From Muricea muricata (Eukaryota > Cnidaria > Anthozoa > Malacalcyonacea > Plexauridae): DNA of 64,000 nt. The first letter of the stretch is position 1. Every line of letters begins with the position of its first letter. Shown here piece after piece: positions 1 to 11,315 of this stretch. The position numbers were made by a program, and so were the translations under genes. The notes beneath the pieces are model-generated. The model worked only from the letters and a program-made list of their open reading frames with translations, had not been told where the DNA came from and made no database searches. The DNA is taken from contig OY979717.1 of the NCBI GenBank assembly GCA_963855995.1, forward strand, positions 49,148,244 to 49,212,243, read 5' to 3'.

Positions 1-516
1 CCGAATGAAATGGCTGACGAACAATGGCCGACAATACGTCAAATTAAAAAACTGCTTTACATTTGAATCATTTGAACCATTTACACAGGTTTATTTCAAA
101 TAGAACAAAATTTGTTATTTTGGAATGTGTTTTTGCATACCTTAGTGATATCTTACAACCCTCATCAACCTCATCAAACAACTTTGCATGGAATTAAATC
201 AAGTTAATCAACAGCACTATGCAATAGACAATTTGCATAATATAATTTTAAGCTCAAATTGTACCAGTGTGTGTCCGTTATATAAATATATACAAAATTT
301 GCAAATTTTGCAAATCTGCAGTACATTTCCATTACATTGTAATATCTCAACAACAAACTTGGTAAATTTACTAATTTCACTATGCTCTTTTACACTGTGC
401 TGATTGATTCATGAAATATATATTTTAATATAGATTTAGAAAAATTACTTTATTATCGTATGCAAATTTACCTTTGCTAAAATTACTATTTCTTACATAA
501 CATATTTTTAACTTAC
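1..516. other. AT-rich non-coding sequence
   Basis: I see no supportable gene. Short ORFs here have low-complexity, chance-like composition. It lies immediately 3' (on the minus strand) of the KDZ-type exon and would be its intron or flank. Confidence 0.5.
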
Positions 517-672
517 CAACCATAATGCTACCATTCATTCCTGGGTAATATAATTCTCCTACTTCTTTACACCCACAAACTTGCCTAGCATTCTTCATAT
601 TTCCATCAAGGACAATCACACTACTGCACCCAGGAATATCACATACATGTTCTAAAAAATCAATAATACTTT
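517..672 (-). CDS. Exon of a KDZ-type (Kyakuja-Dileera-Zisupton) protein
   Basis: Read on the minus strand this stretch gives an open exon with the block VLDGNMKNARQVC followed by a YPGMNG-type segment. This resembles the VxDGNMKNHRxVC...GLPG block of KDZ transposases and their domesticated relatives. The exon is bounded by a plausible AG acceptor just 5' of 672 and a strong donor (G|GTAAGT) at 517/516, so it looks spliced rather than a fossil. No neighbouring exon of the same protein was found. It could be a transposon fragment or part of a host gene derived from one. The family assignment is from memory of the motif, not a search. Confidence 0.45.
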
Positions 673-2412
673 CTCAGTATACAAATTCATACTAAACAAT
701 AATTTATACTAAATACAATGTTTAAAGAGATATGGCATATATATATTTCTTTTTTAATGGGTCCATAAGAACATTTAAGGTAATTATGATAGTGATTGCT
801 AAACGACACTTGCCATCTAATTTTCTTCAACAGTTCAAGATTTTATAGTTACTTCAAAGGTTCTTATCAATAAGCCAAAATAAAATATATTTTGCCATTT
901 CTCTTTAATTAATATTTAGTTTCTATTGCTGTAAGCCAAGGATAAAATGATTTCTTAGCAAATGCTAACATGTACAAAAGCTACAACAAAACAGAAAATA
1001 CTTGCAAGCAACAATAATATTTCAAATGGGAAAAAGTATTTTCAAAAAGACTAAGATGATCATCTATGCCCATATAAACAAAGGTAACCATAGGCTCTTT
1101 CACAACCTAAAAAGATAGAGCGAAAATCAAGTTTTCAAGTGAAAGCCCTAACTTTCATCACAAAAGCCATCTACTTGAAATATTAATTTTCACTTTATTG
1201 TTTCAGATACCTTTGTGTAGATACCTTTGTGTACTATGAACTACACTATCAACACTGGCAAGGTCAGTTTGAGACATGGCCATTCACACCATGAAGTTAT
1301 CATTCCAGTTCCTGCCTTGTTAAACACTAATGTTCAGCAATGTTTATTAATGCTGGCTATTGCCGGCAGGTATTTTAGACTGTTTTTATAAAAAAAATAC
1401 AAACCTGCCCATTTTTTTTCAAACCAGTTATAATATAGGTCAGTCACTTTTTCCAACACAGCTTTATTGTCAACTACCAATATCAATAAAAGGGTACACT
1501 ACCAATATCAATGCCACATTTAGCCACCATCTCCATACTTGCAAACAAAAAAAAAGCATCTTCAAGCCTTCCCCGATCCATACATTTCCGCTTTCTTAAA
1601 TATTCTTTCTGTTCAGCAGAAGACGACCTACGTTTATATCAAATAAACCGTTGTCACACTTAATGATTTCATGACATTTCTAAACTACAATTCAAGTCAC
1701 TCAATGGCAATGCACTCAAATACACCTTGTTTACCTGTACTATTTGTCTCATCTTGTAATTATTCTCAACCCATACACTGTATAATCTATGTGACATTCA
1801 AAATAACTCATTTGTAAATTCATTACAGGTTGCTGATTTATGTTACAATGGAATTTCATAGGCTAACAAACCACATTGACTGATTGCTCCATAAAATGTT
1901 GGTACAAGGACTGCAGAAAAATTGCAGCCAAAAAATCACAAAAGTTCAGAATCTTAGGACTATCAGAGCCCAGACAATACAAATAAATTTAATTCACCAG
2001 CCCTTGATATATACTATACATGTAGCCATATTGGCAGAAGTTATTGTCCTACACATGCAATGACAACTATATGTGAATTACATTTATATGCCAGTTTCAA
2101 CTGAAAGAGTGATAAAATTCATGAAGTAATTGTAATTGCTTATTTGTCACTTGCTTTCTTATGTGGAATAATCATGTACTACAAGTATACAACTACACCA
2201 GGGTGCATTCCATGCAATTTGTATGCTGGATATATCCCAAGCAATGTTTTGTTAGGCCAACATAGTTCTGGGCCAATTCTGGGCCAATTGTGGCCATTGG
2301 CAAACAGAGAGTCGAACTTTAGATTTATCAAACTAAATACTCAATGATGCAGTTTTTAAGGACTTTAAATAGTAGGTTTAGTCAACTTGAAGAATAACAT
2401 AATGAGCATACC
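673..2412. other. Non-coding stretch, no gene seen
   Basis: AT-rich sequence with small chance ORFs. No domain, splice-bounded exon, terminal repeat or RNA gene could be supported here. Confidence 0.4.
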
Positions 2413-2441
2413 ATGCACAATAATGAGATTCATCAACTGAT

Positions 2442-2804
2442 TTACCAGATGATTGTAAACAGGGATACGACGTCAAAGGATACCATCGTTTCATCGGGTT
2501 CGATTTTGAGATCTTTTATGTGTTGGAGGAATGTAACAGCATTAGATACAGAGTGGGTTGATGTTTTTACCAGTGGTTGGAGGATGCTGGCGAGGTGTTT
2601 TGAGAGTTCATATGTCGGTGATCCCGGGAGTGAGACGATAGGGCGAAGCGGTGTGTTTGGTTTGTGGATTTTTGGCAATCCGTAGAAACGGGCAGTGGTG
2701 GCATCAGAAGGTCGTATCTTGTGGTAGGTTTTGTCGTCGAGTTTTTGTTCATCTTTTAATGACTCCACTTCACTCCTCAATCGCGTAGACACACATTGTA
2801 GCAC
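2442..2804 (-). pseudogene. Penelope-like element: reverse transcriptase N-terminal fragment (inverted piece)
   Basis: The translation has the early RT blocks of Penelope-like elements: ARFYGLPKIHKP, then RPIVS, then MVSFDVVSLFT with the first catalytic Asp. About 120 residues remain of an RT domain that should continue through the palm and thumb. It lies in the opposite orientation to the GIY-YIG part of the same element type directly to its right, so the copy has been rearranged with an inversion point near 2.75-2.81 kb. Such broken, partly inverted copies are known for this retroelement class. It cannot make a working RT. Confidence 0.8.
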
Positions 2805-2805
2805 A

Positions 2806-3466
2806 GCCGAGGCAAAAAAACATGAACTCAGTCACCTCTATAAAACCTTCAGAAAGAACAACTACCCAAAGCATTTCATCAACTCTGTCCACAAAAGATC
2901 CCAACGCCCACAACCATCACAAAGCAAAAACGCAGGAGAAAACAACAACCCGGAATTCAGACGAATAACCCTACCCTACATCCATAAAATTTCTGAAATA
3001 ACGGCGAGAATACTTGAAAAATACAACTTGAAAGTGGCACACAAACCAACAAACAAAATCAAATCTCTCTTCAACAAACATAAAGACCAACCGAACAATG
3101 AGGACAAACCAAACGCAGTATACCAGATACCATGCCAAGATTGTGAAAAAGTATACATCGGCGAAACATCAAAGACCATCAAATCACGCATAACAGAACA
3201 TAAGAACGCCATCAAACGAGAAGGGAGGGATCATCGAACGATCCCTACCGGTAAAACATGTAACCGAAAACGACCACAGGTTTGACTGGACAAAGATAAA
3301 AATATTGAATCATGCCAAAACAAGAGAAGCACGAGAATTTAAAGAAGCATGGCACAGCTTACGAAATCCCGCAATAAATAGACACATTGACATTCCCATA
3401 GCGTACCAGCCACTCCAACATCACCATAACACCACCAGAGGATCACAAACAGCCAATGAAAACTAG
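2806..3466 (+). pseudogene. Penelope-like element: RT C-terminal linker and GIY-YIG endonuclease, one frameshift
   Basis: The frame running to 3285 contains a basic linker and then a GIY-YIG nuclease start (YQIPCQDC, VYIGETSKTIKSRITEH). Near 3245 the frame shifts and the domain continues (VTENDHRFDW, then REAREFKEAWHS with the expected Glu) to a TAG at 3464-3466. The endonuclease is therefore complete apart from one indel. In this family the GIY-YIG nuclease nicks target DNA for reverse transcription. The upstream RT on this strand is missing, and an RT piece lies inverted to the left. A hammerhead core and an AT repeat follow downstream, as expected for a 3' end. Confidence 0.8.
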
Positions 3467-3599
3467 AACAAAACCAACCAATCAACATCATCCAAAACCA
3501 AGCAATCGACAAACCGGAAACCCAACCAATCAGACACTCACTACGCCTACGCAAAAAGGCCAAAATAAAATCACACCACACCAAACAATCCCGCATTGC

Positions 3600-3630
3600 C
3601 TGACGAAGACTTGAAGGAATAAGTCGAAAG
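3600..3630 (+). ncRNA. Hammerhead ribozyme core (candidate) in the Penelope-like 3' region
   Basis: CTGACGA is followed by GACTT, an 8-base loop, AAGTC and then GAAA. This gives the two conserved hammerhead boxes flanking a perfect 5-bp stem II. Penelope-like elements are known to carry hammerhead motifs, and the strand matches the endonuclease reading frame. Stems I and III and the cleavage triplet could not be resolved by eye, so it may be degenerate. Confidence 0.55.
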
Positions 3631-3703
3631 CTCGCCTAAAAGAAAACAAAAATCCGGAGAACCTTATACGAACACATAAATATGTCTGGATTACAAATTT
3701 TCA

Positions 3704-3847
<144 letters not shown>

Positions 3848-3973
3848 TTGGCGCTGCACGTGTGTTTAACTTCCGTGTGATTGGTGCGATTAAATTGCAG
3901 TAAATTTCACACAGCTGTGAAGTATATGCTTTCTCATTTATAGCGCTCCGGTGGAAAAACAATTCTCTTTTAA

Positions 3974-4357
3974 GCCCCTGTAGTGTAGGTGCGTATGTGT
4001 AGCCCTTGCCAAGTGTAGGTGTGTATGTACAACAATTTTTTTTACGACAAGTTTGTCTTTGACAAGTTTAAACGGTGTTAAATCCTTACATAAAGTGTAC
4101 AATACACCGCTGCATGGCTAACGTACTATTGGGCCCAATCTACTTTGACAAGTTTTCTTTGTTGGCCGTACAGACGAAGAAGTTTTTACTTTGCCAATTT
4201 TTATTATTACAAGTGAACTTGTTGAAAAGCTAGCATGCTAGCCTTTGAACAAGAGCAGTTGTCATAGAAAACTTTGGCAAAGTGGCGCGTACAGACGAGC
4301 AAATAAAACTTGCCACATGAAAATTTGGCATAGAAAACTTGCTCGTCTGTAAGGGGC
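3974..4357. mobile_element. TTAA-flanked MITE candidate (piggyBac/Kolobok type)
   Basis: Short inverted ends (GCCCCTG at left, GGGGC at right) are flanked on both sides by TTAA (3970-3973 and 4358-4361). The interior holds repeated ACAGACGA and CTTGCCA-type words in both orientations. It has no coding capacity. TTAA target duplication suggests a piggyBac- or Kolobok-mobilised element. The TIR match is short, so this stays a candidate. Confidence 0.4.
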
Positions 4358-4361
4358 TTAA

Positions 4362-6308
4362 ACAATTGAACACTCACTTCGAACGCAGTTCACTAATCTC
4401 TGATTACTTCTAGTAATAATTCCTATTGACTGGCAACTGGTCTTTGACGATGGTACGGTATTTTCACTGACCTGACTACTACGCGAGGCTCTGACAGAAT
4501 ATGAGCTGATGTCGAATGGTTTGAAAGAAAGGTAGGGAATATGATACTTCAGATACATGGGACAAAACAATATACGGTGTCAAGCGAAATTTATGATCCT
4601 TGCGAAATACGTGACCATGCGTGACTGGTCATGAATTTGCGAAATTCATGACTTAAGGGGAACACATACAAATGTCAAATGTGTATGTCACATAGGAATA
4701 TGACCTGTAAACCTGTATTAATTGACATATGAAGAATTGACAAGGCTGCTGCCGTTAATAGACTAAAGTTGATAAAAATATAACTCAACATTGCATCAGA
4801 AATTTCGTGAAATTGTCGATTAATAAACTTGATTGTTTGTCGAAGTGTAAACATAATTGAACTGGCTATAATCGTTTATCGCAACTATGACTTCTAAACA
4901 TATTTTCAAAACATTGTATAGCTTTCAGTCATGAAACAGCGCATTTTGAAAAGGGGCATTTTAATGGGACATATTGTTACACTCAGTCTAGATGCGTGAC
5001 ATGGATACATAACCCAAAATTTACAGCAGTTAATTTGCCTTTGAATTAAGAGAATTTTGCATATGAACTAAGCTATACTAGCTATACACACCCAGGGACT
5101 ACGGAGCGGGATGGCTGGCTGGGCTAAAGCCCCACCAATAATTTTTCTGAGTGGAAATTTTTCTTCCGAAATAGAGTCATGGTTCAAATTGCATCTATTC
5201 AATACATATATTTACATTAAAATTATATTAAGGCAAAAATTATATGCTACTTCACGGTGATCGTTCAAATTAGAGGTATTTCCAGGCATTTCGGGGCTCT
5301 AAATTTACAAAATTTTCCGGGGGGCATGCCTCTAGACGCCACTAGATTTCTTGCACCTTTTGCGCTCGATTAGCCCCACCAATATTAAAACCACCCCGCG
5401 GTCTCTGACACCATACACGCTATACAGACGTCACTATGCACACTATACAAGCTATATACACACGATAACCCCATCAATTAATTGATAATTCAAAATTAAA
5501 ATCACATGACTTCAAAAACGAGCAAAGATTTCCACCAAAACAAGAAACACACGTGCTGTTGTTGTCGACTTGCGAAATTTCTGAGCCGATGTCAATCATG
5601 CGCATCGTGTTGCATGTGCAGATCTATCATAGTTAGAATTTCGTTGGTCATAAATTTCGCGCGACAACGGAACAGTGTACCAAATGACATTAGAGTGGCA
5701 GGCAATATTGTAATATTTAAGAGAAGTATTCTTTCTTTTTTCTGATTTTGTAAATTTAAGTTAAATTTTATTTAATTCATAGATTTGGATGACAGATATT
5801 CATAAATTAGTTACTCAGTCATTTGCAACTGATAACAAATACCTGCCTAAACTACTTTTTAAAAGCAAACTAATTCCAAAGATATCGGTGTCGGTGAAGC
5901 TTTTCAATATATTTATAGGGAGATACTTTAGTTTCAACATTGACTTCAAACCAGTACATCTCCCCAAAAAAGTCAATATCTTCTGTCAAATTATCCCGGC
6001 ATTTTACAGTTTCCAATCTGCCGAAAATCTGGGTCAATGAAAGCATTGTCCTCCTAACCCGCAACAAATTCAGTCTTGATATCTGCCCCCCCCCCCCATC
6101 TTTAAAATTCATTTAATGCCAAACTGTTCTCCGAAAAGCTCTGAAAACATCTCCACACGAATCAGTCAAGGAACTTTGGAAAGAGACTAGCAATAGCAAA
6201 TATATTCAGTACGACACCTATAATTCCACTAAGCAAGTTCTCAAGAACTTTCGCTCTGGACAAGCGAATTAAGCCAGCCCGCTATGTTTTTGCTCGTCAC
6301 ATTACCCA
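4362..6308. other. Non-coding region with one degenerate hAT-like MITE candidate
   Basis: No gene is supported. At 5093 and 5407 inverted ends of the form CAGRGACYRCGG..GGG face each other, with TAGCCCCACCAAT blocks just inside. This is compatible with a degenerate ~315-bp hAT-type MITE, but the flanking 8-mers do not match exactly. A C-run occurs near 6087. The remaining ORFs look like chance. Confidence 0.35.
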
Positions 6309-8249
6309 TTAAACATCATTGATCGAGATATCTTCATATGGATCTTCCGGGGGAAGTTCCGGACAACGTCCGTTATCCCCGCCTTCTTCCATCCTTTCGC
6401 AATTGAAATTTTCCTTCAGAGCTAGACAAATGATTGTACAAGTTGACGAGCCAAGTTGCATGGATTGGTTTGATAACAGACAATCGCAAGTCAACATCAA
6501 CGTCTTCGAGAGGTATAGTCAGGGAGGCAGAGGTAATTTTACCTACCTTCTCGAGGGACAAATCAATTTTGCTCTTAAATTGTCCGTTGGATGCCTAATA
6601 TCACAATTCTGAATGATGTTTGGCCCGATTTATCTTGTGGGCTTCAATCAACACGTTTTTCTTCAGTTTTATTATAAAACTATTATGTGGTCAAAAATAG
6701 TAAACTTTCAAATTCGCTCATTTGAAAAATAACTTGTATCATAAGAAAGCTTATAAAAAACAACATATAAGACATAATTACGGGCACCCTTGTTTTTCAA
6801 GCTGTTTTTGAGTTATTGCTGCTTCAAAATGGGAAAGTGTCCTAAAATGGCGCTAATTTCCTGGGCACTAGCCAGAAAATAAGTTTTCAAACTCTCATAA
6901 CTCAACACAAATGTGAAAAATAAAAGTAACCATAATAATGTGTTATGTGTAATTTTTTATTACCTTTTTGATAACGTAAGTGGTTTTTCCTAGAAATAAA
7001 TCTGAAATTTCGCCTATAGAGAATTTCGGGAAAAACTTGTTGGCTGGAGCCCACAAGAAATTTTATCGCGTTCAAAATGCAGAAACATATTTATTAGACC
7101 TAAAGGTACAATATAAACATAAAATGAAATTGTCCCTCGCTATGGTATTTTTTTACCCCTGCCTCCCCGACTAGTACTTCTGAATCAAGCTAGCTTTGAA
7201 CAATCGCCGAATACCAAGACGTGAATTGGTCTTTGATGAACTTTTTTGCATCTCTGTCGACAGTTAAATGGAGAGCCTGAAAAAAATGGATCATATTCGC
7301 TGGCACATTGACGACTTCAATATTTTTCGATGTCAATTTGGATAAGACTTTCTCCGTCTTTTGGCCTTCAAAGACATCCCATGGCAAATCAACAATGCTT
7401 TCTGGGTTGGCAAAAGATTGAATTCTTTCTGCTTCATAGCAACATATGGTTGGATAATTTTCTCGATTAAAGTAAGAGTTTCCAGCTCATTCGAGTAATG
7501 TTTGGGATTCTGAGTTAATGCAAACCCATGTGGAAACTCAAGTCCTCTCGGTTGATTTGCTCTCGTCTTTCCTTGGTAAATTATTTGCATAGGCAGGAAA
7601 TCACCATTTAATGAAATAACAAATGTAAGAGTTATGGTCCTTTTGTCTGCAAGGCCTTTGATGAAGAGGAATTTCGGGTTGGAATGGTCATTTTCTCAAG
7701 AGAAACGTACGATGAAGGTGTCTGGTCAGCGTTAAGAACAAGTTGTGGAGGAATGTTGTGCGTTGTAATGCATCTCTTGATGTCAGTTAAAAAAGTTAAT
7801 TTGCACTCTTTGAATATCTCTAGAGGCACAGGTGGCTTTGTTGTGGTTCCGGCTCACCTGGAAAATTTACATCGTCGATAAACTGATCTGACCCAGCTTG
7901 AGGTTGGCTCAAATCCCCTGAAGTCTTTCGTGGGATTGCTCTTTATCAATGCCAATGCCGAGGCTTTGACAACACTGAAGTTAACAACGCCACCTCTGTT
8001 TAGTATGCTCTTTAAAAGTGTTATCAATTTTTTGTCAAGGATGGGTGGTCGACGACGAGTGTCTTCTGGAATACAAGTCACGGTTGCCTGCGCATGTGCT
8101 CCTCCTTGTTTCTTCTTTTCTTTCAATTTCCTTTCATATTCCTTTTTGAAAGTTCTCACGCTACTCTCTGACAGGTTAGATACTTTGAAATGGGTGATCG
8201 GTCTTAGATTTCCCTTTTCACTGGCATATTTGCCGATTTTTGCACGCAT
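6309..8249 (-). pseudogene. Pogo/Tigger-type DDE transposase pseudogene
   Basis: Fragments in order on the minus strand match a pogo-like transposase. They are a basic N-terminal helix-turn-helix region (7854-8249, with SSWVRSVYRR near its end), the first catalytic block with NADQTP (7632-7829), a central segment (7333-7590), a VPANMIHFFQALHLTVDRDAK block (7190-7387, the NVPANMTHLFQPLDLTVN-like region) and a C-terminal DVDLRLSVIKPIHA segment (6373-6561). Several frameshifts separate them, and a MITE splits the C-terminal part. It would have cut and pasted a TA-flanked transposon, and is now dead. Confidence 0.75.
6630..7060. mobile_element. MITE inserted in the pogo pseudogene
   Basis: Inverted ends CTTGTGGGCTTCAATCAACA (6634) and its near-complement ending CCCACAAG (7057) face each other about 430 bp apart. 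Non-coding interior. It sits exactly where the transposase reading is interrupted. A related sequence with the same internal words (AACTCAACA..GTGAAAAAT, TCATAAGAAAGCT/TCAGAAAGCTCATAAAA) occurs at about 60.25-60.72 kb. Confidence 0.5.
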
Positions 8250-8556
8250 TTCCAGAAAGTAATGATTGTAATTTCTTCGCTATCTTGTCGATGTGGAGTC
8301 GTCAGGATGTATCATGTGTTCCACCGACAATACAACTTCACTGTATTCATCGTCTTGAAGGAAAGTATCTTCCTGCTCTGGTAAATAGCGAACTGCAGCA
8401 ACGTTAGTTGACTAAGGTTGTGGAACAGAATTTTGCGAAGTTTCATTATTAATAACCGTAAACCCAAACTGAAACAAGGACCTGATGCTTTCGACTGCCA
8501 AGACTTCAAAACATACTTGATGTTTTTTTGCAATCACTGGCATGTTTTTATTTAAT

Positions 8557-8702
8557 ATATGAACAACGAGAGCGAGTGTTTCACGGGACATCCAAACACG
8601 AGAAAATAATGGTGAATACACGAGCGCGAAGCGCGACTGTTTTTGTCCATTGTTTTCGAGTGTTTGGATATCCCGATGGGACACGAGCTCGAGTTGTTCA
8701 TA
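8557..8702. repeat. Foldback/hairpin element, ~146 bp
   Basis: ATATGAACAAC..AGCGAGTGTTTC..GGGACATCCAAACACGA on the left is mirrored on the right through CGAGTGTTTGGATATCCC to GTTGTTCATAT. The two arms are ~57 bp with a short loop. No coding. Confidence 0.7.
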
Positions 8703-8844
8703 TGGCTTCTCAAATGAATCGAGACGACGTAACAGGATGTTTTGGTTTGCTGATTTGAATAGAATTTCTAACCAAGCATATCGTAATTAGGAATTCTATT
8801 GAGATACAGAATGGATAAATGAAGTGGGCTTTGACCATGTAGGC

Positions 8845-9203
8845 AAAGAGTAGAGACTATAAAGAGGGGCCACTTCATTCAAAAAAGCGTAAGGTGCTAT
8901 CGTCATGTTCCTAGCCAGTGCTCCAAACAGAAGCATTTCACCTCGGTATTAGGAGCCATTTTTAATATTTCCGGGGGGGTGGTGTGACTTCCTCTGTTTA
9001 GAGCACTGGCTAGGAACATGGCGCCCATGACGAATATTGCATACTCGTTCTCCACGGAAATATTAAAAATGGCTGCCAATACCGGGGGGAAATGCTTCTG
9101 TTTAGGGCACTGGCTAGGAACATGGCGCCCATGACGTATCATGACGACAGCACCTTACGCTTTTTTGAATGAAGTGGTCCCTCTTTGTAGTCTCTACTCT
9201 TTT
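8845..9203. repeat. Palindromic MITE with nested inverted and direct repeats
   Basis: Outer arms of ~65 bp (AAAGAGTAGAGACTA through AAAAAAGCGTAAGGTGCT) are nearly perfect inverted copies at 8845-8910 and 9138-9203. Inside, a second inverted pair surrounds AAATATTAAAAATGGC-type sequence. The segment GCACTGGCTAGGAACATGGCG occurs twice in direct orientation. No ORF of note. Confidence 0.7.
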
Positions 9204-9912
9204 ATGTAGGTTTGTCTTTGACTGAGTAGTCGAGGGATTAACCTCGACAAGTGTGTTTTTAGTGGCTGTGAAATTAGATTTGTTGTAGACGAAAAAAATT
9301 GATTACAATTAAAGCAATTTTGGATGTGAATTTGTTTGCTGACTTGATTTTGCATGCGTAATTAAGATATTTGAGGAAGATCACTAGCGATTTTAATCAA
9401 AAATCTTAATTACGTATGCAACAATGAGCTACTGTTGTGCTCTGTTTGATGGTGTTTGATGGGGTTATCCAAGGCGCATCTCGTGATGAAATGGGTTTTT
9501 GCCATTGACTAAATTGCTCGTGAATTATTAATGATTTGAGAATGTTAGATCCAGAGTATCTTGAAAGAACACGACACAATCTTGTAAAACATGAAACGTT
9601 TCCGAGCATTTTGCACACTTCTGGAATGTTTTTTTGAGTACATTTTAACTCGATAAAAGTACCCGACGTGTTTTTCCATTTCTTTCTTTTTTAATAAGAA
9701 CTTGTTAAAAAAGAGTAAACTTTTGAGAAAATATATGAAAATACTAATACTCCCAAACGTGTTTATAGCTGACTGACACGTTCGAAATTCTGGCGATAAA
9801 AAGCCTCGTAAACAAACGGATACCGCTTCAGTGACATGCGTTCGATAGATTTGGCGCTTCACTTTTACAATTTACCTTCCTATATTCGTACATTATACTA
9901 TATTCTATAAAC

Positions 9913-10305
9913 ATGAGTGATTCTATCACAACCTTTCCGTGTGGTCTACGAGGACTTCATGTGTATCAAGATATCTTGAAGCCAGCTAATGGAAAAGCCT
10001 TGAATCGCATCCATGAGAGAAAAAACAGTCATGATCGTTATGCGATAGCAGCAACCAAACGTCTTCCCGGACGCATAGCTGATTCAATTGTTGGGCACTT
10101 ACTAAGGGATACTTCAAGGTTTACGCGTTTTCTTATTTCAAGAGGAGGAACGGTTAAAGTGATCGTAGTTGATTCTAAGTATCAAAGATCCCCTCTCATG
10201 CAGGGTGGCCTTGAAATCCCTGTTACTGTTCACATCGAACTAGATCCCACTCCTAGAAACGTTTCAGTGCTGGAGCGTTACAAGAAACTTGTAAATGAAA
10301 ACTAG
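9913..10305 (+). CDS. Small HIRAN-like domain protein, 130 aa to first stop; frame continues to 10389
   Basis: Starts at an ATG preceded by AAAC. The pattern CGLRGLHVYQDIL, then RIHERKNSHDRYAIAATKR, then a GRIADSIVGHL segment matches the order of a HIRAN module (Gly-aromatic start, RxxNxxDxxAIxV core, IGxL end). HIRAN modules bind DNA ends in helicases such as HLTF, but stand-alone copies exist. After the TAG at 10303-10305 the same frame stays open for 27 more codons with an acidic DTDSDSD tail before a second TAG. The stop therefore looks like a recent nonsense change or a readthrough site. No intron. Family call is by motif only. Confidence 0.5.
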   Translation: MSDSITTFPCGLRGLHVYQDILKPANGKALNRIHERKNSHDRYAIAATKRLPGRIADSIVGHLLRDTSRFTRFLISRGGTVKVIVVDSKYQRSPLMQGGLEIPVTVHIELDPTPRNVSVLERYKKLVNEN

Positions 10306-10389
10306 AAGGAACCGATCAATGGCAATTTTGTCTTAAGAGATTTACTCGAAGACACTGACAGTGACTCAGATAAAGCCAATGACAGCTAG

Positions 10390-11165
10390 ATATTTTGCTC
10401 TGTGGCTTGATACGAAGATTATTATGAAAGAATGCGTTATTTATGTTGATATGCGAGCTGTACATGTTGTTGTTGATCATATTTATTAAAAAAAATGTGA
10501 TTTAACAATTTTAGAGTTTTGACTGGGGTATTTTAATTTCGCGTGTGTAAATTTAGCGTATTTTTTTATTCGCGCGACTTTAATTTTGCGATTTTTTTTT
10601 CAATCGCGAAAACCGCGAAATTAAAATCGCGCGACATTAAGTACGAATAAGCTAATCAGAGTACAAAACAAGCAGTAAAATTTGTAAATCTTTCGATCAG
10701 TTCTCGCGATGTTTTCGTCAGAGAATGTTCTAGTTTCATAGAAATGCTTAATGTCCTTAATTTTCAAAACATCATCAAATTTTATTTTATAGAAAAGTGA
10801 CGACGACTGCCATCCCAACAACGTATTGTATCTTTTGCTCTAAAAATAAGAAATGGATGAATCCAGAACTTTCACTGTTAAAACATTGTGGTGTCAAATG
10901 TCAATGTATTCTCGTAGATATTGTGTAATGTATATATATGTTTATATATAGGCAAATAAAGGCAAATCAATTAAATCTTTTTAGGCAATCACACCAAAGT
11001 CCTTGAAACCCCACTCCCATAGGAGGGAAAGGTAGACTACTCGCATGTTGGATTGCTGTTTGATATCATTGTCATTTTAAATCATGAGTTGGATGTACAT
11101 GTTGTGTATGTTTATGATTTCTTTAACCATGGTTAAAACTTGAAACACAAATTGGCCAAAATAGA
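10390..11165. other. Non-coding; CG-rich TTCGCG inverted cluster at 10531-10645
   Basis: Between the HIRAN-like ORF and the last exon of the KH gene there is no supported gene. At 10531-10645 repeated TTTAATTTCGCG/GCGCGAC words in both orientations form a degenerate inverted repeat, probably a MITE relic. The 3' UTR of the KH gene should lie at the right edge, but its poly(A) site was not identified. Confidence 0.4.
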
Positions 11166-11315
11166 TCACTGCCCCACGAACAAGTAATCTTTAAGCCTAG
11201 AAACAAACTTCAAGTAGGTTTCAAGTTTGGTCTCCAATATTTCTTCGGGCGTCCAGTGTTGTTCAGGTGAAAGTAGCTTCTCGGACCAGGAATCCATTAC
11301 AACTCTTACACCAAA
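11166..11315 (-). CDS. KH gene exon 9 (last, with stop)
   Basis: Acceptor TTTTAG|TTTGGT, 150 bp, phase 0, ends KDYLFVGQ then TGA. It was found only by reading the sequence in the required phase. The composition (MDSWSEKLLSPEQHW, then ILETKLETYLKFVSRL) is clearly coding. Confidence 0.8.
   Translation of the reverse strand, partial: FGVRVVMDSWSEKLLSPEQHWTPEEILETKLETYLKFVSRLKDYLFVGQ

Noticed and set aside
7930-8262. 110-codon plus-strand ORF
   Set aside because: Shadow of the pogo transposase N-terminus on the opposite strand, with no domain of its own.
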